Numbered from the stretch's first letter, positions 47,756 through 55,974 are shown. The stretch: DNA of 64,000 nucleotides from Chitinibacter sp. FCG-7 (GCF_040047665.1 NZ_CP157355.1:868001-932000); one strand, 5' to 3'. Translations and numbers: made by a program. Notes: generated by a model not told the origin, from the letters alone.

Positions 47756-47780
47756 GAAAAAAGCGGCAAGGATTGCCGCT
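47756..47780 (-). terminator. Terminator after speD
   Basis: AGCGGCAA/TTGCCGCT stem with a 3-base loop followed on the minus strand by TTTTTTCATG. It separates the polyamine cluster from the flg promoter. Confidence 0.85.
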
Positions 47781-47909
47781 GTGTTTGCCAATGCGCTGGG
47801 GAGGAAATCAATACAGGCGAATATTTTGCCAACACTTGCAGACATCGCCAAATACCATCAAGGGTATAGCCATCAAGATCAACATGGATATAACTTACAA
47901 GGCAATACC
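47781..47909. other. Space between speD and its terminator
   Basis: 129 bases of 3' untranslated sequence on the minus strand. No gene or motif is recognised. Confidence 0.4.
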
Positions 47910-48338
47910 CTAGCTAGAAACTCCTCGCACCAGCACTTGCTGCGTCTGTTGCTGTGGCTGCAAGGCCTGGGCCAGCACAGACAGTGCCGCATCGGCATTG
48001 GCGGCACCGCACATAAACAGATCAATCGCAGCGTAGCCATGCTCCGGCCAGGTGTGAATGCTGATATGGGACTCCATCAGCAGCAGCATCCCCGTCACCC
48101 CTTGCCCAACGCCAAAATGATGAAAGTGTTGCTGCAGCACCGTCGCTTGCCCTGCCAGCGCCGCCTTGAGCATGGCTTGCTCAATCAGGGTTGGGTCGGA
48201 TAGCACAGCGGCCAGGCAGCCTTGAAAATCAGCAATCAGATGTCGCCCCAACGGCAAGCAGGGCGAAGCAGGATGAGGGTGACTGTGAAGGTGAGTATTG
48301 GGATCAGCAGCCAGCGATAAGGCCGATTCAAGTTTCAT
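47910..48338 (-). CDS. speD: S-adenosylmethionine decarboxylase proenzyme
   Basis: Makes decarboxylated AdoMet, the aminopropyl donor for polyamines. Class 1B (SpeH-like) enzyme: MES-HISIHTWPEHGYAAIDLFMCG contains the self-cleavage site between E89 and S90, which yields the pyruvoyl group, and the conserved H and C (C110). 142 residues with a His/Pro-rich N-terminal extension (about residues 12-29) absent from short homologues. Its ATG overlaps the stop of the upstream small gene (ATGA). The natural partner is the aminopropyltransferase at 52594. Confidence 0.95.
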   Translation of the reverse strand: MKLESALSLAADPNTHLHSHPHPASPCLPLGRHLIADFQGCLAAVLSDPTLIEQAMLKAALAGQATVLQQHFHHFGVGQGVTGMLLLMESHISIHTWPEHGYAAIDLFMCGAANADAALSVLAQALQPQQQTQQVLVRGVSS

Positions 48339-48505
48339 TTATGCCCACCACCCGAGCTCCAGCCGCCCGACGAGCCACTGCTCCAGCTGCGGCTACTTCC
48401 CGACGAGCTTGAAGAGCTGCTGCTTTCGCTGCACGAAGACAGATTGAACAGCGTGCAAATCGTAATAATGGCGATGCAGTAAATTTTGTAAAAGCCCTTG
48501 CTCAT
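48335..48505 (-). CDS. Small serine/glycine-rich predicted lipoprotein
   Basis: 56 residues: basic start MSKGFYK, hydrophobic stretch (8-20), lipobox LSSC with acylated C25, then a tail made almost only of S, G and W (about residues 26-54) ending GGGHK. Start ATG overlaps the DUF4178 stop and its own TGA overlaps the speD start, both as ATGA, which strongly supports translation. Function unknown; similar short S/G-rich proteins are the kind that sit in DUF4178 clusters. A plain signal-anchor reading is also possible. Confidence 0.75.
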   Translation of the reverse strand: MSKGFYKIYCIAIITICTLFNLSSCSESSSSSSSSGSSRSWSSGSSGGWSSGGGHK

Positions 48506-49977
48506 TCGTCGGAATCACTTTTATTGAGTGGCCAATGTAGGATATACCCGGCCAGACCAGTCCAGAACAAGCCTTCAATCACTTCACCCCCAAAAAGCAC
48601 CAGGGGCAAATTGATCGCCAGCAAAATCAGCGTGTAGCGCCAGGCCATGCTGCGCTGATCGCCACTGTCTTCGTCCGATTTGATGGTCTGCACTTTGGCC
48701 TTGCTAAACCACAGGGCAATTTGCTGATTGCTGATTTTACTCGCCTGCGACCACACCACTTCGGCGTTGTTTTTTTCCTTGCACAAGCGCTCGCTACCGT
48801 TCTGGTATTCCCATAGCTGCACCCGATCACCAACGCTCACCCGCCAGTTAAACGCCCCTGCGGCGTACACCACTTTGGCGGTGTAGCTGTCGTACATTTT
48901 GCTATAGCGCTGGCCTTTGAGCGTGGCGTGCGCATCGCTCCAGCTTTCGGGCATTTCATTCAGCACTTTGACGCGCGACCAGCCGTCTTTGGCCTCCACC
49001 AGCCACTGAAAACCTTGCTGCCAGTTATACAGCAGGTATTCGGTCCAATGCGAATCGTCATCCTCGGTCTCGGCCATCTCGATCAGACCGATCACCGTCC
49101 AGCTCACCCCGCTGATCATGGTCGAGTCGCCCACATCCAGCGTCGCATGATAACGCTCAGCCTCGGTGTGCTTGCTCAGCACCAGCGCCCGATCCCCTGA
49201 GCAATCGACTTCCGAGCCGCACGCGGCGCAGACAATTTGCGTGGCGACACCGGCGCGGTATTGCAGCTGATTACCGCAGCTCGGGCAATCGAGCACATTG
49301 GCCGTCCCCTTCAGCCGACCCGCGCTGCGCTGAATCTCGTCATCGCTGCGCAGTAATTGCGCCTGCAGATTTTTCAGCTCGACCGCTTCGCCGACATACA
49401 GCTGTGGATTGGGTTTGGCGGCATTCACATCCGAATAATCAATCGTCAGAAAGCGATCACCGCTGCGGCAATCGACCACTTTGGCCACATAGCCATTGCC
49501 AACAACAAAGGGCAATTCACCCTGCCCGCCGACGCACTGCGCAGTGCGCTTATCCGTCACCACATAAGCGCGGCCGCCGTGCTCGTAGCGCATTTCGGGC
49601 GATAGGTATTCAAACTGCGGCGCATTGGCCGCACCACCTTCGGGCAGCGGCAGCGTGAACATATACTGCCCGGATGTATCGCCCAGCCAGCCATATTTGT
49701 CGCCATCGAAGGAGACATACCACTCATTCCACAACCCCGCATCGTAGCGCAACTGAATCCGGCCAATCACCGTAAACGCGCGGCCAGCAAATACGCCTGA
49801 AGTGCCGATCTGAATCGGCGAATAATCTTCGAGCACCTTGCCGATTTTACCGATGTCTTTGACCTCATCGGCGCTGCGCAACACAGTGGACTGGCAATAC
49901 TCGCACACGGAAATCGCCGAAATCGTCGAGCGAAATAAAACCTCAGCGCCGCACGAGGGGCAAGCAGTACGGAACAT
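48502..49977 (-). CDS. Tandem DUF4178 protein with two zinc ribbons
   Basis: 491 residues built as two repeats: zinc ribbon 1 (C6, C9, C25, C28) and DUF4178 domain 1 (about 55-190, WNEWYVSFDGDKYGWLGDTSG), then zinc ribbon 2 (C231, C234, C250, C253) and domain 2 (about 275-410, WTEYLLYNWQQGFQWLVEAKDGW). Two C-terminal helices (about 448-485) anchor it in the membrane. DUF4178 has no known activity but is commonly found with AdoMet decarboxylase, DUF350 and spermidine-synthase-like genes. Start shares a base with the DUF6404 stop (TAATG). Confidence 0.88.
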   Translation of the reverse strand: MFRTACPSCGAEVLFRSTISAISVCEYCQSTVLRSADEVKDIGKIGKVLEDYSPIQIGTSGVFAGRAFTVIGRIQLRYDAGLWNEWYVSFDGDKYGWLGDTSGQYMFTLPLPEGGAANAPQFEYLSPEMRYEHGGRAYVVTDKRTAQCVGGQGELPFVVGNGYVAKVVDCRSGDRFLTIDYSDVNAAKPNPQLYVGEAVELKNLQAQLLRSDDEIQRSAGRLKGTANVLDCPSCGNQLQYRAGVATQIVCAACGSEVDCSGDRALVLSKHTEAERYHATLDVGDSTMISGVSWTVIGLIEMAETEDDDSHWTEYLLYNWQQGFQWLVEAKDGWSRVKVLNEMPESWSDAHATLKGQRYSKMYDSYTAKVVYAAGAFNWRVSVGDRVQLWEYQNGSERLCKEKNNAEVVWSQASKISNQQIALWFSKAKVQTIKSDEDSGDQRSMAWRYTLILLAINLPLVLFGGEVIEGLFWTGLAGYILHWPLNKSDSDE

Positions 49978-50336
49978 TAAAGGCTTTCCCAGCTAGGTAA
50001 TTGTTGTATTCGGGCCTGCAAATAAAAAACTCCAGCCATCGCCAAGCCAAAAAACAATGCCCCCAACGCAGTCAAACCAACAAACATTTCCAGAGAAGTA
50101 TTGTTTGGATTAAAAAGAAAAATCCATGAAAGAACACCAAACATCAATCCCCATTGCAAACCAAGACTAATTGCATTTGGGATAAATGAACCGAACAAAG
50201 GGGGTTTAATCTTAAAACCTAAAGCCCACAAAAAATTTAATTGCCAAGGCCAGCGAGCTTTTTTGAATACGCCTTCTTTCATTAATACAGCTAATGCTGC
50301 CGTTTTTTTTCTTTCAAACTCTTCATCACGAGCCAT
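49977..50336 (-). CDS. DUF6404-like membrane protein
   Basis: 119 residues; a charged N-terminal helix (MARDEEFERKKTAALAVLMKEGVFK) followed by two membrane helices (about 55-75 and 82-102) after the segment LWALGFKIKPPLFGSFIPNA, which resembles DUF6404. The frame is open to 50360, but the start at 50336 follows the GFA stop by 2 bases with GAGAGG in front. Lower G+C than its neighbours. Unknown function. Confidence 0.7.
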   Translation of the reverse strand: MARDEEFERKKTAALAVLMKEGVFKKARWPWQLNFLWALGFKIKPPLFGSFIPNAISLGLQWGLMFGVLSWIFLFNPNNTSLEMFVGLTALGALFFGLAMAGVFYLQARIQQLPSWESL

Positions 50337-50338
50337 TT

Positions 50339-50743
50339 TTAGCCTCTCCCCGGCTGCCATTCTTCATGTTCTGCCAAACCTTCAAACGCCAGCCAAGGTT
50401 GACGATGCGAAGTCCAAATATGTTCAGTGGGCGTAGCTTGCGGGTCTTCATCTAAAGTAGCGACGCGCAATACCAATAAGGGACGCCCTTCTTTTTTAGC
50501 AACTAGATGGCTGCCACATTGAGAGCAGAAATACCGCACCTTGCCCGGCGATGATTCAAACCGACTGAGCAGATCCTCGCCACGCAGCCAGCGAAAATCG
50601 CTAGGCTCAACCCCCGCCGCCGAATTAAACGCTGCAGCATGGGTTTTGCGGCAAGTTTGGCAATGGCAGTGAGTGATTGCGCTCGCCAATCTGGCTACTT
50701 CATACCCCACAGCACCGCAAGCGCATGAACCTTTAAAGCTCAT
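50339..50743 (-). CDS. GFA-family zinc protein
   Basis: Glutathione-dependent formaldehyde-activating (DUF636, Mss4-like) fold. Zinc ligands C7, C9, C73 and C76 and the second set C26, C28, C31 are present (GSCACGAV, HCHCQTCRKTHAAAF, YFCSQCGSHL). 134 residues. Most members have no proven substrate; the family name comes from a reaction of formaldehyde with glutathione. Followed directly by the DUF6404 gene, so co-expressed. Confidence 0.9.
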   Translation of the reverse strand: MSFKGSCACGAVGYEVARLASAITHCHCQTCRKTHAAAFNSAAGVEPSDFRWLRGEDLLSRFESSPGKVRYFCSQCGSHLVAKKEGRPLLVLRVATLDEDPQATPTEHIWTSHRQPWLAFEGLAEHEEWQPGRG

Positions 50744-50788
50744 CTTCTATTCTTATCCCGCTTATCGTGATATTGATCAAACGCACAA

Positions 50789-50885
50789 TACGCCTACATC
50801 AAGCGCAGTAGGGCGTAGTCGCCACAGGCACTACGCCGCATGCAGACTATTTGGCGTATTACCGCTTCGCGTTAAATACGCCCTA
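50789..50885. repeat. Palindromic intergenic repeat between the SPFH and GFA genes
   Basis: TAGGGCGTA (50809-50817) and TACGCCCTA (50877-50885) form the outer arms; inside, GGCGTATT (50853-50860) and AATACGCC (50875-50882) form a hairpin around a CGCTTCGCG core. A further AATACGCCTA lies at 50788-50797. The design resembles widely dispersed intergenic palindromes of many proteobacteria. Confidence 0.6.
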
Positions 50886-50891
50886 CCACAT

Positions 50892-52031
50892 TTAACCAAT
50901 CAGCTTTTTCAACACTTCCGCTTTCGCACTGTCGTAATCGGCTTGGCTAATTAAGCCTTGATCGAGCAGGCCTTTCAGCTGGCCGAGTTTTGCTTGCGGG
51001 CTGTTTGGATCGGCGGCAGGCGCTGCGGCACCCTGAGTGGGTACTGGCGGCTGAGCCGATCCAGCCATCACCCCTACGCCCATACCCCCGTCAGCGCCAA
51101 TTACCACACCGGCTCCTGCTGGTGCTGCAACGCCGCCGAAACCCAAGGCATTGGTCATCGCGCCCGGATTGATTGCTGTATTCATGGCATTCGCCATAGC
51201 TTGCCCAACGCCAACACCAGCGGCCATGCCTGCACCAATGCCTGCCAGACCGCCTTCGTTTTGCGCCGCGAGTGGGATTGCGTTCGCTGCCTGATATTGC
51301 GTGTAGGTTTGCATATTGCCAATCATGCCCATCGTGATACGCGTGTCGATGGCTTTTTGCAGCTCTTCGGGCAGGCTGATGTTTTCAACCGCAAAGTTAT
51401 CGAGCTCAAGGCCGTATTTGGCGAATACCGGCGTCAGCGCTTCGCTGATTTTCTGGCTCATCAGGCCTTGATTGCCAGCCATATCGAGGAAAGGCACACC
51501 CGATCCGCCAAGCGCCGAGGTCATCGTTGCCACCACCAGATTGCGCAATTGCAGTTCTAAATCATCACGCGTATAGACTTCACGCGTGCCGCTGATTTCG
51601 CTAAAGAAGAGTTTCGGATCGACCAGTTTGTACGAATACACGCCAAATGCGCGCATGCGTACCATGCCAAAATCGGCGTCGCGAATGGTAATCGGCTGCG
51701 GCGTGCCCCATTTACGGCCCAGCTGCAGCCGCGTGCTAAAGAAATACACGTCCGATTTAAACGGCGACTCAAACAGCTTGTCCCAGTTTTTCAGGTAAGT
51801 CAGCACCGGCAACGTTTGCGTGGTGAGCTTATACATGCCCGCGCCAAACACATCCGCAATCTGGCCTTCATTAATAAATACGGCCATTTGCGACTCGCGC
51901 ACCGTCAGGCTGGCGCCATACTGAATCTCGAAATCGGCCATCGGATGGCGATAAGCCAGTACGCCGTCGCTGTCTTCATTCCACTGCAGAATGTCGATAA
52001 ATTGCTTTTTAATAAACGAACCGAGACCCAT
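50892..52031 (-). CDS. SPFH/band-7 protein with C-terminal SHOCT domain
   Basis: 379 residues. SPFH domain (about 25-235, starting GVLAYRHPMADFEIQYGASLTV) of the YdjI/virion-core-like type, then a glycine/alanine-rich linker (about 255-340) and a SHOCT-like helix pair at the end (KLGQLKGLLDQGLISQADYD). SPFH proteins organise membrane patches or protect membrane proteins. No N-terminal helix is visible. ATG 52031 has GGAG 6 bases upstream and is preferred to 52049. Cluster membership links it to the polyamine genes. Confidence 0.88.
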   Translation of the reverse strand: MGLGSFIKKQFIDILQWNEDSDGVLAYRHPMADFEIQYGASLTVRESQMAVFINEGQIADVFGAGMYKLTTQTLPVLTYLKNWDKLFESPFKSDVYFFSTRLQLGRKWGTPQPITIRDADFGMVRMRAFGVYSYKLVDPKLFFSEISGTREVYTRDDLELQLRNLVVATMTSALGGSGVPFLDMAGNQGLMSQKISEALTPVFAKYGLELDNFAVENISLPEELQKAIDTRITMGMIGNMQTYTQYQAANAIPLAAQNEGGLAGIGAGMAAGVGVGQAMANAMNTAINPGAMTNALGFGGVAAPAGAGVVIGADGGMGVGVMAGSAQPPVPTQGAAAPAADPNSPQAKLGQLKGLLDQGLISQADYDSAKAEVLKKLIG

Positions 52032-52128
52032 GATGTGCTCCATCTGCAAGGCAGAAAAAATTCAAACAATTAAAACAAGCTGCAAAACATGTCCAAAACC
52101 GAATCTAGGCTGAACTCACGGTTGTCGA

Positions 52129-52530
52129 TTAAGACAAACACCCCGCATTAATCACACCGACCGCCAGCGAGATACTCCCCGCCAGTAACCCCACCGCAAC
52201 GTTGTTTTCCATAATCTGCGATGGCATACCCTTGATGCATTTGACTAGAAAGGCGTACACCACAATCTGCACCACGCCGGCCAGTGCGCCCCAGATCACA
52301 AAAAATTCCAGCTGATTCAGATGCAGTGCGCTGGAGGCCAGCGCAAAGGAAAAACCAATCTGCGCGCCACCAAATGATAAAGCGGCGGCCACATTGCCTT
52401 CGCGGACCAATTTGAGTTCGTCATACGGCGTGATTTTGATGTACAGCATCGCAAAGACAATCAGCATTGCGACGCCGCTGGCGAGGTAGCTGAAATAGCC
52501 AATCAATGGCGTTAAATAGCTGTGTAGCAT
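52129..52530 (-). CDS. DUF350 membrane protein
   Basis: 133 residues with four membrane helices; the YjfL-like pattern TPYDELKLVREGNVAAALSFGGAQIGFSFAL and a second related half mark DUF350. Family function is not known; in E. coli the yjfL gene lies in the yjfIJKLMC group with a glutathionylspermidine-synthase-like gene, which again points to polyamines and the envelope. Divergent from the aminopropyltransferase gene with 63 bases between. Confidence 0.9.
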   Translation of the reverse strand: MLHSYLTPLIGYFSYLASGVAMLIVFAMLYIKITPYDELKLVREGNVAAALSFGGAQIGFSFALASSALHLNQLEFFVIWGALAGVVQIVVYAFLVKCIKGMPSQIMENNVAVGLLAGSISLAVGVINAGCLS

Positions 52531-52593
52531 GCGTATTCCTTACTAGGTTCAGGCATAATCCTGTCATTCTCTACCAAATATCTAGAAATATCC

Positions 52594-54105
52594 ATGCGAG
52601 AAAAGCTGCTGATTCTTTCGGTTTTTATTGTGGCGTCATGTGGCTTAGCCTATGAGCTGATCGCGGCGGCGCTGGCCAGCTATTTGATGGGCGATTCGGT
52701 GTTGCAGTTTTCATCCATCATCGGCTGCTATCTATTTGCCATGGGTATTGGCTCGCATTTATCCAAATATGTGCCCGAATCGCGCACGCTGGATCGCTTT
52801 ATTGAAATCGAGCTGCTGGTAGGCTTGATCGGCGGCTTGTCGGCGACGCTGCTGTTTATTGTATTTGCCTGGGCAGCTGCGCCGTTTCGCTCGGTGCTGT
52901 ATGTGCTGGTGTTTCTGACTGGCACGCTGGTGGGCATGGAAATTCCGCTGGTGATGCGCGTGCTCAATCAGCGCAAAACCGACTTTGCCGAGCTGGTTAG
53001 CCGCGTGCTGACTTTTGACTATATGGGCGCATTGGCGGTGTCGCTACTGTTTCCGCTGGTGCTGGCGCCGCATCTGGGTCTGGCCAGATCAGCGCTGCTA
53101 TTTGGCATGGTCAATGTTGGGATTGCGCTGCTGACAACCAAGATTTTCCGCGCCGAACTGGCGCATGCCCGCCTGCATTTATTGCGTGGTGGCGTGGTGA
53201 TTTTGCTGCTGGCCGGTGCGATGCTCGGTGCGGATCGGCTGACCAAGTGGAGTGAAAATACGCTGTACGGCGACGAAATCATCCACGCGCAAACCACACC
53301 GTACCAGCGCCTGCTGATCACGCAGTGGAAAAATGACACGCGCCTGTATATCAACGGCAATCTGCAATTTTCCAGCCGCGATGAATATCGCTACCACGAA
53401 GCCTTGGTGCATCCGGTGCTGGAAAAACTGCCGCAGGCTAAATCAGTGCTGGTACTCGGCGGTGGTGACGGACTGGCGGTACGCGAGATTTTGAAATACC
53501 CGAATATCAAACACATCACCTTGGTCGACCTTGATCCGGCGATGACCGATTTATTTACCCATAACGAAAAGCTGGTCGGTTTTAATCAGCGTGCGCTATC
53601 CAGCCCGAAGGTCAAAGTGGTTAACGCCGATGCCGCGCAGTGGATAGAGCAAAACCAGCAGATTTTTGACGCAATCATTATTGATTTTCCCGACCCGAGT
53701 AATTTTGCGCTGGGTAAATTGTATTCGGTGCCGATGTATCGCTTGGTCAAAAAACACCTGAGCGAAAACGGGCTGATGGTCGTGCAGTCGACGTCGCCGC
53801 TCCATGCCCCCTACTCGTATTGGTGTATCAATGAGACCCTGAAAGACGTAGGGCTCTATACCACCCCTTATCATGCTTTTGTGCCGTCGTTTGGCGAGTG
53901 GGGTTTTATTCTAGCGGGCAAGCAGCCTGGCTATACGCCACCGACAGCGTACCGCGTTAAAACGAAATTTCTGGATGGTGAAACCACGCGACAAATGTTT
54001 TTCTTCCCGCCGGATATGCGGCCAGTCAAAGTCGCAGCGAACCGGCTGAATAATCAATCGCTGGTACATTATTTCGAGCAAGATTGGTCGCAGGTGATTC
54101 GTTGA
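52594..54105 (+). CDS. Membrane-embedded spermidine-synthase-like aminopropyltransferase
   Basis: 503 residues. About seven membrane helices (1-215, beginning with the typical ASCGLAYELIAAALASYL), then a spermidine synthase domain (about 225-480): GNLQFSSRDEYRYHE (255-269), AdoMet site LGGGDGLAVRE (G289-G293), VDLDP and the catalytic IDFPDPSNFALGKLYS. The fusion would place polyamine synthesis at the membrane. speD, which supplies the donor, lies in the same cluster. Acceptor amine unknown. Confidence 0.92.
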   Translation: MREKLLILSVFIVASCGLAYELIAAALASYLMGDSVLQFSSIIGCYLFAMGIGSHLSKYVPESRTLDRFIEIELLVGLIGGLSATLLFIVFAWAAAPFRSVLYVLVFLTGTLVGMEIPLVMRVLNQRKTDFAELVSRVLTFDYMGALAVSLLFPLVLAPHLGLARSALLFGMVNVGIALLTTKIFRAELAHARLHLLRGGVVILLLAGAMLGADRLTKWSENTLYGDEIIHAQTTPYQRLLITQWKNDTRLYINGNLQFSSRDEYRYHEALVHPVLEKLPQAKSVLVLGGGDGLAVREILKYPNIKHITLVDLDPAMTDLFTHNEKLVGFNQRALSSPKVKVVNADAAQWIEQNQQIFDAIIIDFPDPSNFALGKLYSVPMYRLVKKHLSENGLMVVQSTSPLHAPYSYWCINETLKDVGLYTTPYHAFVPSFGEWGFILAGKQPGYTPPTAYRVKTKFLDGETTRQMFFFPPDMRPVKVAANRLNNQSLVHYFEQDWSQVIR

Positions 54106-55754
54106 TGCGCGGAATCAATCGACGGCAGTTTTTACAAAGCAGCGCCGCACTGGGCCTCGCCAGCCTGCTGCCCGCTTGCCGCGAGCTCAGCCACTATGGC
54201 ATTGCTATCAAGGTGTATTTGCCTGGAGTGCAGATGGGGCATTTGCTGCGAGGCAATACCCCTATGCCAGCCCCAAAGTATGAGCGCAAGGTCAAGGTGG
54301 CCATTTTAGGCTCGGGCGTTGCGGGTTCGTTCGCAGCGTGGCGGCTGAAAAAAAGTGGCGAATTTGCAGCTGATGAAGTTGTCATCGTCACCGGCCCCGA
54401 GCGTTTTGGCAATGCGGCCGCAGGTGTGATGAATGGATTGCTTTATCCGCAAGGCGCGCATTATTTGCCGCTGCCGTCGATTGCTTCCGTCCATGTGCGC
54501 GAATTGCTGTTTGACATGGGCGTAATCGAAGCTGACCCATTTGGCGAACAGCCGACGTATAACGAGCGCGTCATCGTGCATTCACCCGAAGATCGCTTAT
54601 GGCGCAGCGGCCAGTGGCAAGAAGGCGTGGTACCGCACACAGGCTTGAGTGCCGATGAGCAGGCGCAACAGCAGCGATTTTTTGCCCAAATGCAGAGTTT
54701 CCAGCAGGCCAGCGGCGCGGATGGACGCAAAGCATTTTGCATCCCCATCGCGCTTTCCAGCCAGGATGCGCAGTGGCGGCAACTCGATCAAATCACGTTT
54801 GCGACTTGGCTGGCGCAAAACGGCTACACCGCACCGAGCCTGTTATGGTATCTCGATTACGCCTGCCGCGACGATTACGGCATTGGGATCAAAGACACGT
54901 CTGCGTGGGCTGGCCTGCACTACTTTGCCGCGCGTGGCGGCGAAGCGAGCAATGCCAGCGCGGGTGCGGTGCTGACATGGCCATCGGGGTTGAACCCCAT
55001 CTTGCAACATTTGCAGCAAGGCCAGACGCTGATCGACGGCATGGCGGTCAAAATCAGCGAACACGAGCAAAACGTCCATGTCGATGTGCTCCACAATGGT
55101 GAAGTCACGCGGCTGATTGCCGAACACGTCATTTGCGCGATGCCGCTGCATGTGGCGGCGAAAATCATCGATTTGCCACACTATGGCTTTGAACCGACAA
55201 AACACTTAGCGCCTCACGCGGCATGGCAAGTGAGTAATTTTCTGCTTAAACGCCACCCCGCCGAAGCGCAGTCTCATGAGCCGCACGCGATGCCACTGGC
55301 GTGGGATAACGTCGTCTACGGCAGCCACAGCTTGGGCTATATCAACAGCACGCATCAGCTGATCCGCGCCGCCAGACCTGAGCAAACCGTCTTCACCGCC
55401 TATCACGCCTTCAGCAATGAAGCGCCCGCTGCAGTGCGCGCCAGACTCGAGCACGCCAGCGCCGCCGAGCTTTACCAAACCGCAATCGGCGATCTGGCCA
55501 CGGTCTACGGCTGGGATAATCCACTCACCGCACAGCGCCATATAGCCCAAGTCGAAATCACGCTGCGCGGCCACGCCATGGCCTCGCCCATCGCCGGTTT
55601 TCTAAGTAATCCGGGTGTGGCTGCATTACAAAAACAAAGCGGACGGCTGCTCTTTGCCCACAGCGATTTAAGCGGGCTATCGGTCTTTGAAGAAGCCAGC
55701 TGGTGGGGCGATGTGGCAGCACAAAAGATTCTGGCTCAAGGACAGCAGGCATAA
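54105..55754 (+). CDS. Tat-targeted FAD-dependent oxidoreductase, probable lipoprotein
   Basis: 549 residues. The N-terminus MRGINRRQFLQSSAALGLASLLPAC has a twin-arginine motif (R6-R7) and a lipobox ending at C25, so the folded flavoprotein should be exported and perhaps lipid-anchored. Rossmann motif G69-S-G-V-A-G74; the C-terminal SGLSVFEEASWWGDVAA resembles the FAD-closing motif of flavin amine oxidases. ATG overlaps the stop of the aminopropyltransferase (TGATG), replacing the longer frame from 54084. Substrate unknown; an amine is suggested by context. Confidence 0.85.
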   Translation: MRGINRRQFLQSSAALGLASLLPACRELSHYGIAIKVYLPGVQMGHLLRGNTPMPAPKYERKVKVAILGSGVAGSFAAWRLKKSGEFAADEVVIVTGPERFGNAAAGVMNGLLYPQGAHYLPLPSIASVHVRELLFDMGVIEADPFGEQPTYNERVIVHSPEDRLWRSGQWQEGVVPHTGLSADEQAQQQRFFAQMQSFQQASGADGRKAFCIPIALSSQDAQWRQLDQITFATWLAQNGYTAPSLLWYLDYACRDDYGIGIKDTSAWAGLHYFAARGGEASNASAGAVLTWPSGLNPILQHLQQGQTLIDGMAVKISEHEQNVHVDVLHNGEVTRLIAEHVICAMPLHVAAKIIDLPHYGFEPTKHLAPHAAWQVSNFLLKRHPAEAQSHEPHAMPLAWDNVVYGSHSLGYINSTHQLIRAARPEQTVFTAYHAFSNEAPAAVRARLEHASAAELYQTAIGDLATVYGWDNPLTAQRHIAQVEITLRGHAMASPIAGFLSNPGVAALQKQSGRLLFAHSDLSGLSVFEEASWWGDVAAQKILAQGQQA

Positions 55755-55974
55755 CTGTTCTTCCCGAAATACACCTATGCTGTATTTCCCTGACAGGGTT
55801 GTGGTTGTTATGCTGGAAGGAAACACGAGAAATGACTCTTTGTGGACAAGCAAAGGAATCAAATCTGAAGCAAGTATCACCAACAGCAAACGCTCAAACA
55901 GATCAATAATTCATTAAAAACAGCCATTTTATAAAAACACTCATTTTCATACAGCAGATAGTAAAGGATCTTTT
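55755..55974. other. Intergenic region, 220 bases
   Basis: A short GAAATAC/GTATTTC hairpin (55766-55772, 55782-55788) follows the oxidoreductase gene. The second half is A/T-rich and must hold the promoter of the next gene. Short frames here have no coding support. Confidence 0.4.

Noticed and set aside
48335..48505. Reading the S/G-rich frame as simple low-complexity noise
   Set aside because: The two ATGA overlaps and the lipobox argue for a real gene, so it is listed as a CDS instead.
55687..55917. Small plus-strand frames after the oxidoreductase gene
   Set aside because: They start inside the oxidoreductase gene in other frames, have no ribosome-binding site and no recognisable composition.
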